This document shows, one piece after another, positions 54,881-62,341 of a stretch of 64,000 nt of DNA. The notes below the pieces were generated by a model. That model was not told the origin of the DNA. It was given only the letters and a program-made list of their open reading frames with translations, and ran no database searches. The stretch's first letter is position 1. Every line of letters starts with the position of its first letter. Origin of the DNA: Thiohalocapsa sp. PB-PSB1 (GTDB lineage Bacteria > Pseudomonadota > Gammaproteobacteria > Chromatiales > Chromatiaceae); contig CP050890.1 of the NCBI GenBank assembly GCA_016745215.1, positions 248,001 through 312,000 on the forward strand, read 5' to 3'. A program made the position numbers and the translations under genes.

Positions 54881-56787
54881 GATCCTGCTACCCGCAGCCA
54901 GGACAGAGAGCGCAAAAGCAGGGCCAGCAGCAAGCCCGCTCCCAGCGCCAACGCCAATGCCAACGCCAAACCGAAGGACTGCATCAGCACACCGCCAACG
55001 ACCCCGGCCCCGAGCAATCCTTCCGGACCGAACACCCCTGGCGCCAATGATCCACAAGTACCGGCAACAGCGAACATCAGCGCCAAATCGGCGGCCTCGC
55101 CAAGCCGATTGCCCAGGATGCGCACAGCAGCCAGATACACCAGCCCGGTCGTGATCCCCAACAGCAGCATTTGTAGGACACTGGCAATGGCATAGGCGGC
55201 GGAGGCCGCGACGACCCCGACCAGCAAACCACCAGGCAAGCGGCGCCCCCAGCCACTGCTGCCTGGGAACAGAGAGCCGATCAGAACCACCGCCAGCGCG
55301 GCACCGGCCGCGGCAGCGGCGCTGGATAGAGCAAGCCAGGGCACCGCACCCATGTCCGGCGCGGTGGCCAGCACCGATACCAGCCAGGCGGCCCAGAGAA
55401 TCAACGCCCCAGCCGCGGCCCAACTACCCGCCTGGGCTGGAGCGCAGGCTGTTTGGCCCGGCGCACAGTCTACCCGGGATGCCTCGGGCTCCAGCATTGG
55501 TTTCTGCGAGCGGTCGCGGCCGAGTCCGAAGGCCAAGGCCAAGGCCATGCTGCCGGCTAGAGCGGCCAGACCAGTGGCGGCTCCGGGGTCCTGGAAGCCA
55601 GCATCGGTCAACCAGCCGGCACCCTCTGGACCCGTACTGTCGGTTAGAGTCCAATGTCCGAACAAAGGATAGACCACCGCACCAGCGATCAGGGCCGCCA
55701 ACAGACAACCCACGGCCGACAGCCGACCATAAACCGCCGAGCAAGCGATCAAACCGATGGCACCCGTCAGCGGTAGCTGCATGGACAACAGTCGCAGCGA
55801 CTCGCTGAGATCGCTGCTGTTGCCGGCCTCCAACAAATCCGGGAGGGAATGCAGCGGCGCGCCAATCAGGCCACCGATACTGGGTCCAAACATGATCCCA
55901 AATCCGAGTGCGACAAAACCCAGACCAGCGCCCAGCCAGGCCAGCAAGCCATGGCTACCTGGGTCGAGTCCGCCCCCGGTAGCCGGACGACCGGCCTCGA
56001 ACAGGATCACACCGACCGGAAAGGCCAGCCCCAGCACCAGCGCGAGCAGCAGACCGGATTCGGCGCTGTCACCGGCGTCAGTTGGCTCCATCTCGGCCTC
56101 GGCTTCGGCTTCGGCCGCTCCGCGTTGGGGTAGCGCCGAACCGCGTTGGACGATACGATCAAGGCGTTGGTTCAAAGCGTCCAGTACATCTTTGGAATCA
56201 TTCATCCCCATCAGCGTTGCATAGATTTTGAGTCCGTTATCTTCGATTGCGTTATCCTGCTGCTGGTTCGCCGCATTCAGCTTCTGGGCCTGCTCGGTCA
56301 AACCCTGCACGCGCTGAGTCAGTGGGTCCAAGCGTGCAACGGTGTCGGCGAACAATGCGGACTGCCCGGCGATTGCCCGGCTGTTACCCTCGGCGGCATC
56401 CTGTAGGAGTGCGATCGCCTGATTCGAGGCCTTGAGGCGCTGTTCTATGCCGCCCACCAATTCTTCCAGTCCGGATACCCGGTCTTTCTGCGCCGATGCG
56501 CCGGTCGCGGACAACAGCGCGAGGGCGCGTTCCGCCTCGGCGGCAACCTCGACCGTCCTGGTGTATTGGCGCGATGCGATCAGCCCTGGTATCTCCTCGA
56601 GCATCGAGATGATCTCGTCGTCGATTTCCACGCCAGCGGCAATGGCCTGCTCGCGTGCCGTCTCGGCCGCGGCCGCGGCGGCCTTGGCCTCCTGCCTGTC
56701 CGTGGCCCATGCGCCAGGGCAGAACACCAGCGCGAACAGCAGCAGGAGCAAGGCGTTTCCCCAAGGCAGCAGACCCCGGGCATGCAT
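54877..56787 (-). CDS. Ammonium-transporter-fold protein with coiled-coil N-terminus
   Basis: 636 residues. Signal peptide (LLLLLFALVFCPGAWA), then about 200 residues of helical, coiled-coil-like sequence, an acidic linker (AEAEAEAEMEP) and, from about residue 244, a multi-helix membrane domain. Amt-type landmarks: ILFEAG (262-266), GFGIMFGPS (295-303), VVYPLFGHW (371-379), GFQDPGAATG (397-406, with the Amt Asp) and AVAGTCGSLAPGVFG near the end. The His of G-G-T-V-V-H and of G-V-H-G-V-A-G are not visible; the aligned places read L/A and F/A. It may therefore sense or bind rather than conduct ammonium. Start ATG 56787 is followed by the signal peptide. Confidence 0.72.
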   Translation of the reverse strand: MHARGLLPWGNALLLLLFALVFCPGAWATDRQEAKAAAAAAETAREQAIAAGVEIDDEIISMLEEIPGLIASRQYTRTVEVAAEAERALALLSATGASAQKDRVSGLEELVGGIEQRLKASNQAIALLQDAAEGNSRAIAGQSALFADTVARLDPLTQRVQGLTEQAQKLNAANQQQDNAIEDNGLKIYATLMGMNDSKDVLDALNQRLDRIVQRGSALPQRGAAEAEAEAEMEPTDAGDSAESGLLLALVLGLAFPVGVILFEAGRPATGGGLDPGSHGLLAWLGAGLGFVALGFGIMFGPSIGGLIGAPLHSLPDLLEAGNSSDLSESLRLLSMQLPLTGAIGLIACSAVYGRLSAVGCLLAALIAGAVVYPLFGHWTLTDSTGPEGAGWLTDAGFQDPGAATGLAALAGSMALALAFGLGRDRSQKPMLEPEASRVDCAPGQTACAPAQAGSWAAAGALILWAAWLVSVLATAPDMGAVPWLALSSAAAAAGAALAVVLIGSLFPGSSGWGRRLPGGLLVGVVAASAAYAIASVLQMLLLGITTGLVYLAAVRILGNRLGEAADLALMFAVAGTCGSLAPGVFGPEGLLGAGVVGGVLMQSFGLALALALALGAGLLLALLLRSLSWLRVAGS

Positions 56788-56834
56788 TACCCTATGCTCG
56801 GCGCGTTCATCAGGCCCAGTCCGGGATCGAACGG

Positions 56835-56875
56835 CGCCAGTACCGCTACCAGTACCGCTACCAGTACCGCTCACT
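56835..56875. repeat. 12-base tandem repeat
   Basis: CAGTACCGCTAC repeats about three times at the end of the 71-residue gene and into the following spacer. It is built from GGTANN hexamers, similar in type to the R2 arrays. Confidence 0.7.
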
Positions 56876-57086
56876 TGCCCTGATCTCCTGCCTTGCCTCC
56901 AGCGCTGGCGCGCGGTCGCTTCGGCGGCGCATCGGCTGCCAGCACGAACATGAACCCGAGTGCGGGCGTAAACAGCACGGAGGACCAAAGGTAGCCCCAA
57001 TAGCCCCATTTGCGCCGGCGGCCAATAAAGGCCACCAACATACAAAGGGCGATGTAGACAGCACCCAGGATGAGATAGTGGATCAT
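56871..57086 (-). CDS. Small two-helix membrane protein
   Basis: 71 residues: MIHYLILGAVYIALCMLVAF and WGYLWSSVLFTPALGFMFVL are two membrane helices joined by a basic, aromatic turn (RRRKWGYWG), followed by a Lys/Arg/Ala-rich tail. The ATG overlaps the stop of the lipoprotein gene as ATGA, which supports it as a real gene. Family not recognised. Probably an accessory subunit. Confidence 0.7.
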   Translation of the reverse strand: MIHYLILGAVYIALCMLVAFIGRRRKWGYWGYLWSSVLFTPALGFMFVLAADAPPKRPRASAGGKAGDQGK

Positions 57087-59356
57087 GGCACAGGTTGCTC
57101 TGTGGCTGTGGTTGGAGAGGGGTTGGGATTTGGCGACGGTGGCGACAGGATAGTTGGTTCAATCGCCCGTGCAATCACCGTCAGTTCCTCTAGGGGAGGA
57201 CGGATGCCGAGTTCGGCAAGTGCGTCCAGATTGGCGCTGACCGTGGGTAGATTGACCAATTTGCGATGCAGATCGCTGACGCGCATGTCCTTCAGCACGC
57301 CCTGGAAGCGAAGCCCGATGGATGGATCATTGAGGTTCACACCAGAGCTGACCAAGGCCACGGTCAGCCCATAATCAGCCTCTAGGCTGTCGGATAGCGC
57401 AAAGGCCGGTACACCAAATTGGCGCAGGGTGCGATTGAGACGCTTTACATAGGCGGGTTCCAGCCCATTCTGCGGTATCACCAACATGGCGTCGGCCAAG
57501 CGTGCGAGCCGACTCCAGCAAGTCAACGCGGCTTTCTCCAACGGCGTTGCACCGGATATGGCCCAGGCGCGGCTTGGCTCTTCGCGTGCATCGGGGGAGC
57601 CCGCAGGCCGCGACGGATTTGGGTCAGCAGCGGTCATGTCCGGGGGCGAATCCGGTGGACCGCGCTCGGGTTCCGGTTGTGGCACGCCCCGCTGTGCGTC
57701 ATCCATGACCGCTGGCAACGCGCAGGTCACCACATCGAAACCGCGCTGCGCGGCCACCTGACGCGCCAAAGCCAAGGTGGTATCGCCCTCCCCGGTGGAT
57801 TGAACCACCAGGGCAAGACGCTTGAATTCCAGCAATTCTTGGGCCAGGGCGAGCCAGATTTGGTTGCGCATTGCGCGATCCATGCGACGATCGGATAACG
57901 CCGCGAGATCGAGCGCGGGCGCTGGCGGCTCGGCGGCCTCGATCGCGTCTTCGCCTGCACTCGGCATGGCCCGCACGCCGGGTGCGTCTGCATCGGCGCC
58001 AGCCACGACAGAGTTTTCCGCACCTGCCGGGGCATCCGACCTGGTCTGTTCCAGCTCTGCGGCAGGTGTCGGCGCACCCCGAGCACGTGGATCATCAATG
58101 GCTGCCTCCGTCACCGGCGCCGCCTCCTGCTCGAGGGCAACTTCCCGCTGATAGTCACCAAAGCGACTCAGTAGATACGGCAGCGTCACCTGGGGTAATG
58201 CCACCCAGCGTCCAAAACGCAGGATCTGGAAACTGTAGCTCTTACCATAGAGATTACCGTCCGTGTCAAAGGCATAAATGCCGGTCAGACCAGCCCATGG
58301 CGGAGCATGATGAGCGGTGGTTGCCAGCACCTGGGGATCGGTGCTGCGGGCACGCACAATGGTGGCCGCAAGCAATTGCATCGAGTCATAGCCCTGGGCC
58401 GCGTTCTGATTCGGTGGCTGCTGATAAGCCTGGATGAAAGCCGCAATGAACTGAGCATTCCGCGCTCCGGAAGACTGGATGCCATAGACAATCGGCACGA
58501 TGGTGCGGTCTCCGGCCTGACCGACGGCCTGGATCAAGGAACCGAAGTTGAGGCGGTCCGACCCGATCACCGGCTGGTGCAGGCCAAGCTCGCGCATCTG
58601 CCGAAGCACGCGGGCGCCGCTCTCGGTTTCGGTTGACAGGTAAACGGCATCGAAATCCACGCCATTGAGTTGCCCGAGCAAACCGCGATAGTTTTCCTCG
58701 GCATTGAAGAAAGAACCGCGAAAGACGATCTCGATTTCCTCGCGTCGGGCCGCATCGTCGAACAGAAAAGCCAACTCGCGGGCATAATCGTCGCGGGAGT
58801 GCAATAGCACCATGCGCCGATAGCCGAACAGGCGCGCGAGGTTGGCCGACTGCGACGCCATCACAAGGTTATCGGGCAACATGCGCAATACGTACCGAAA
58901 GCCGTGAATGGTCAGTTGCTGTTCGGTGGCAAACGGCGGCAGAAACAGCACCCGAGCAGCATTGTAGACCACGGATGCGGGTACCGCGATGGTGGAATCG
59001 CGATGCCCAAGCACCGCGCTCACCCGTGCATCAGCGGCGATGCGGCGGATGGTCGGGCGCAGGTTGTCGATCTCGTCACCACCCGGCATCACCAACAGAC
59101 TCAGCCTCCGCCCAAGCAGGCCACCGTCCTTGGCGTTGATCTCGTCCAGGGCCAGACGCACCCCATCGACGAAACCCGGTAGGTCAGGTTCATCGATCGC
59201 GGCAATGACAATGCTGCCCTCGCCCCGTAGAGCATAGGCGGTGCGCGCCTCGCCCATTTTATCGAACGAGCGCCCACAGCCGGCCAGCAAGACGAGACCG
59301 AATAGAATCGGCATACAGCGGCCGATCGGACCGCACGCAGAGCGCTGGCAGATCAT
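57083..59356 (-). CDS. Lipoprotein with two periplasmic-binding domains
   Basis: 757 residues. Lipobox LLAG-C with Cys27. First domain (about residues 48-400) is a branched-chain amino-acid-type receptor (Peripla_BP_6): GFVDGVRLALDEINAKDGGL, VPASVVYNAARVLFLPPFAT, FDAVYLSTETESG, GYDSMQLLAATIVRA. A Pro/Glu/Ala-rich linker follows. The last part (about 505-740) resembles ABC_sub_bind/TrpX-like proteins: VVQSTGEGDTTLALARQ, ADAMLVIPQNGLEPAYVKR and a NLDALAELGIRPPLEEL ending. I see no ABC permease or ATPase here, so it likely senses ligand rather than feeding a transporter. It overlaps both neighbours by 4 bases. Confidence 0.78.
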   Translation of the reverse strand: MICQRSACGPIGRCMPILFGLVLLAGCGRSFDKMGEARTAYALRGEGSIVIAAIDEPDLPGFVDGVRLALDEINAKDGGLLGRRLSLLVMPGGDEIDNLRPTIRRIAADARVSAVLGHRDSTIAVPASVVYNAARVLFLPPFATEQQLTIHGFRYVLRMLPDNLVMASQSANLARLFGYRRMVLLHSRDDYARELAFLFDDAARREEIEIVFRGSFFNAEENYRGLLGQLNGVDFDAVYLSTETESGARVLRQMRELGLHQPVIGSDRLNFGSLIQAVGQAGDRTIVPIVYGIQSSGARNAQFIAAFIQAYQQPPNQNAAQGYDSMQLLAATIVRARSTDPQVLATTAHHAPPWAGLTGIYAFDTDGNLYGKSYSFQILRFGRWVALPQVTLPYLLSRFGDYQREVALEQEAAPVTEAAIDDPRARGAPTPAAELEQTRSDAPAGAENSVVAGADADAPGVRAMPSAGEDAIEAAEPPAPALDLAALSDRRMDRAMRNQIWLALAQELLEFKRLALVVQSTGEGDTTLALARQVAAQRGFDVVTCALPAVMDDAQRGVPQPEPERGPPDSPPDMTAADPNPSRPAGSPDAREEPSRAWAISGATPLEKAALTCWSRLARLADAMLVIPQNGLEPAYVKRLNRTLRQFGVPAFALSDSLEADYGLTVALVSSGVNLNDPSIGLRFQGVLKDMRVSDLHRKLVNLPTVSANLDALAELGIRPPLEELTVIARAIEPTILSPPSPNPNPSPTTATEQPVP

Positions 59357-60279
59357 TCGCCAGCGCCCGGCGTCTGACCGCTCGGGATCACGGGCAGACC
59401 GCCGCTCTCTCGCACTCCCAGGACGACCAGCCTGGCGCTGTGGGAGATGGCCAGCTCGCGGGTGGCGCGGATCGCCTCATGGCGCAGCAGCTGGCCGCTT
59501 AGGCTCGAGTCGACCTCTGTCTGATAATCCCGGATACCACGTGCCTCGTCGCGCAGGCGCTCGGCCTCTTCGGTGGCGATCTGCAGCCGGAATACATAAG
59601 ACTCTAGCAATTCCTGCTGAGTCAGCTTATCCTCGATGGCCGCCTTGACCAGCGGCGGCAGGCTGATGGTGCGAATCACGATGTCGTCGGCATCCACGAA
59701 GTTACGCCCAACTTCGTCCCGGGCGAGCAGAATAGCCGCATTCAGCAGGCCACCCTCGTTGGTATAGATCTGCTCTGCGGTGTTCGCCGACAATTCCCGG
59801 CGCAGCACTGATTCGGTCTGCGGCAAGACCACGCGGGTCACATAGTCCGGGCCGATGCGCTGGTAGAGCAATGGCAGCTGCTCGTATTCGGGCCTATAGC
59901 GGATCGCCAGCGCCAAGTGCACTGGCAGACCTCGGTTGGAAAGCACGTCGAATTCATGCAGCACCACCTGCTTGCGCGTCTCGAAGCGGACGATGTGATC
60001 CCAGGGCGGAATGACATGCAGTCCTTCACCGTAGACGCGATCAAGCTTGGTGCCGGTGAACAGCCGAAACAGCACTCCGGCCTGGCCAGGTGGAATCGAG
60101 ATGAAGACCCGCTTCCATAGGATCCCGGCCACCAGGGCAATCACCAGCAGCACGACCAGGACGATAGCCAGTCTGACCTTTAGCCAATGGCCCAGCCGCG
60201 ACCCTGGGCTGGGCGCCGGTCCGGATCCGTCATCCGCATCCGGTTCAGACCCATCGACCGGGCGAGCCCCTGCGCTCAT
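59353..60279 (-). CDS. SPFH/prohibitin-like protein B
   Basis: 308 residues: acidic cytosolic start, one membrane helix (LAIVLVVLLVIALVAGIL), then a band-7 domain (PPGQAGVLFRLFTGTKLDRV, GEGLHVIPPWDHIVRFETR, TAEQIYTNEGGLLNAAILLA) and a helical E/A-rich C-terminus. It resembles SPFH A over the domain. ATGA overlaps join it to DUF697 C upstream and to the lipoprotein downstream. Confidence 0.85.
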   Translation of the reverse strand: MSAGARPVDGSEPDADDGSGPAPSPGSRLGHWLKVRLAIVLVVLLVIALVAGILWKRVFISIPPGQAGVLFRLFTGTKLDRVYGEGLHVIPPWDHIVRFETRKQVVLHEFDVLSNRGLPVHLALAIRYRPEYEQLPLLYQRIGPDYVTRVVLPQTESVLRRELSANTAEQIYTNEGGLLNAAILLARDEVGRNFVDADDIVIRTISLPPLVKAAIEDKLTQQELLESYVFRLQIATEEAERLRDEARGIRDYQTEVDSSLSGQLLRHEAIRATRELAISHSARLVVLGVRESGGLPVIPSGQTPGAGE

Positions 60280-60947
60280 GCGCTATTCACACCATAGTGC
60301 GTAGCCGCAGCGGCGCTGTTCCCGGCCTGCTCGCGCCCGCCAGCTTGGTTAGGCTTGCTGGGATTCTGCTTGCTGGACTTGACCGCTGCCAGCGCCGCCT
60401 CGGCCACCTCCTTACCACGTTTGAGCTCAGACCTCAGGCGCGCGCGCAGCTGGTTCAGATCCAGATCGAACAAGTCCCTGCCGGAGTCGAAGTGGTCGGC
60501 GAAGGCGCGCCCCACGGCATAGGTAATTGCACCCCCGGACAAGGCCACGCCACCGCTGCCGAACAGCGTGCCGATGCCTGGAATCAGCTTGATCCCAGAG
60601 CTGAGTCCGACCACGCCAAGCACAGGTACAGTGCCTGCCAACAGCGAGACGACGATCGACTTGGCCCGATGTTCTTCGAAGGGCACATCGTAAATTTTCG
60701 CAAGAGCGGCGATCATCGCCACCTGATTGCCGCTCAACAGCGCCAGGTCAAACAGCGGTAACGGCACCAACCCCAGAGACATGGCGATGATGACGTGATT
60801 CTTGATCGCGTTGCCTGCCTCGAGCCCGGGCTCCCTGGCCATGGCATCGGTGATCTGTTGTTCGATAAATCCAACCGCGGAAGCGTCGTCCAATTTGAGT
60901 TCAACGTCATCGTCGTTGCTGCTGGGGGAATCGTTGGGAATGTTCAT
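60276..60947 (-). CDS. DUF697-family membrane protein C
   Basis: 223 residues. Acidic N-terminus, then IKNHVIIAMSLGLVPLPLFD, VAMIAALAKIYDVPFEEHR, LSSGIKLIPGIGTLFGSGG and TYAVGRAFADHFDSGRDLFD, matching A and B; a Lys/Asn-rich tail. First gene of the cluster, overlapping SPFH B by 4 bases, so the pair is translated together as a module. Confidence 0.78.
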   Translation of the reverse strand: MNIPNDSPSSNDDDVELKLDDASAVGFIEQQITDAMAREPGLEAGNAIKNHVIIAMSLGLVPLPLFDLALLSGNQVAMIAALAKIYDVPFEEHRAKSIVVSLLAGTVPVLGVVGLSSGIKLIPGIGTLFGSGGVALSGGAITYAVGRAFADHFDSGRDLFDLDLNQLRARLRSELKRGKEVAEAALAAVKSSKQNPSKPNQAGGREQAGNSAAAATHYGVNSA

Positions 60948-61358
60948 GGCCTGGATTGTCTGTGGGTGAAGAGAAAAGCGCTGGCATTCTTCTTGTGGTT
61001 CTATGCCTCGACGTTACTGGAGCGCAACGTTACTGGTATTGGGACGCTCGAAGCAAGCAACCGTCTTCGGCTGCCCTGGATCAGAAGCAAAGCCAATGGC
61101 CAATCGATGGCAGGGCGCATGCGCACGAGGCGCAAAGCGCCCGCTCCGGCAGATCGGCTGCCCTGATCGACAGTTCGGTTTCGATCCCGACCGGCAAGCT
61201 ATCCTTCGCTTTCTGTGCGCGGCGTCCTGCTCACAGGGCCCGAATGCTTGCACGATCTCGATGATTCGGAGCTGCCCCCTAGGAATTACCCGTGGTCGTC
61301 GCCACAAGAGTAAATCCCCTTCAAACAGCAGTTGAACAGTCAACCAAGAGGTGCTTTC
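60948..61358. other. Divergent intergenic region, DUF697 C / DUF481 gene
   Basis: 411 bases that must carry the promoter of the cluster. Two copies of AACGTTACTGG occur near 61008-61036. No -35/-10 pair is convincing, and no gene was found. Confidence 0.35.
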
Positions 61359-62237
61359 GTGCCATCGGTACCATCTATCCCCTGCGCATCTGCATCGCTC
61401 CGCTTCCGCCCGCCCGCCAGGCTCACTCTGTTGTTGGCCGCCGGTCTGCTGTCAACGACCGGCCAGCTGCTGGCTCAGCAGGAAGCAGAAGAACCCGTCA
61501 TCTCCGGCAGCGACACTTTGAGCGCCGACCAAAGCGGCAGCGAGGCAGCGACGAAATTGTTCACGATTCACAAATTACCGGATCCTGATGCACCTCCGAA
61601 CTGGGAAGGCCAGGCGCAGGCCGGTATCTCCTCTTCCACCGGCAACAGCGAAAGCAGCAACATCAATGCCAGCGCGCTTGTCTCTTACACCAGCTTTCCC
61701 TGGCGCCATTACTTTAGCGCCGACATCAATTTCGCCGAGAACGATGGCGATAGCACCACCGAACGTTATGCCGCCGCTTACAAATCTGAATATTTTCTCA
61801 GCCCACGCACCTTCGCATTCGGTTTCCTGAGTTACGACCGGGACCAATTCGCCGATATCGATTCGCGCTACTCCGTAGCCATCGGTCTTGGCCACGCCAT
61901 CTTGAACTCCGAGCGCAACATCTTGTTGTTCGATATTGGTGGCGGCTACCGCCAGACCAACTACGTCGGTACGACTGAGGATTCCGGCGAGGCGGTCGGA
62001 CAAATAGCACTCTATTATAGCGGTCGCATTACCAACAACACCAATTTCAACCAGAACCTGATGACCCTGATCGGCAGCAAGAACACCTATGTGGAATCAG
62101 TCACCTCACTGCAAGTGTCCATGACCGACACCCTGGCCCTCAGCCTGAACTACACAGTCATGTACAACAGCTTTACACCGCCCGATATCGAGAGCACCGA
62201 CACCTTCACCAGCGTCAGTCTGGTAGCCGCCTTTTAG
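61359..62237 (+). CDS. DUF481 outer-membrane-type protein
   Basis: 292 residues. Signal-like N-terminus (LTLLLAAGLLSTTGQLLAQ), then WEGQAQAGISSSTGNSESSN, which is the DUF481/YdiY opening, and alternating beta strands ending LVAAF with a C-terminal Phe, as outer-membrane beta-barrels do. Function unknown; YdiY-like proteins are salt- or acid-induced. GTG 61359 with AAGAGG seven bases before is preferred over TTG 61332. Confidence 0.85.
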   Translation: MPSVPSIPCASASLRFRPPARLTLLLAAGLLSTTGQLLAQQEAEEPVISGSDTLSADQSGSEAATKLFTIHKLPDPDAPPNWEGQAQAGISSSTGNSESSNINASALVSYTSFPWRHYFSADINFAENDGDSTTERYAAAYKSEYFLSPRTFAFGFLSYDRDQFADIDSRYSVAIGLGHAILNSERNILLFDIGGGYRQTNYVGTTEDSGEAVGQIALYYSGRITNNTNFNQNLMTLIGSKNTYVESVTSLQVSMTDTLALSLNYTVMYNSFTPPDIESTDTFTSVSLVAAF

Positions 62238-62341
62238 CGCACTGCCTGCTGGCGCCTGCTTGCTGCCGATTCAATGCATCCAATCAGGTCAGCATCAAAA
62301 CCCGCGCGCCATGCCCGACTGGAATGCGAACCATGCCAACA

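Noticed and set aside
54881..55423. N-terminal extension of the DjlA-like gene
   Set aside because: It is the shifted frame of the Amt-like gene; the ATG at 54880 with an ATGA overlap gives a normal DjlA start.
56788..57174. N-terminal extension of the Amt-like gene
   Set aside because: The extension is a shifted reading of the small membrane protein and lipoprotein genes; the signal peptide begins at the 56787 ATG.
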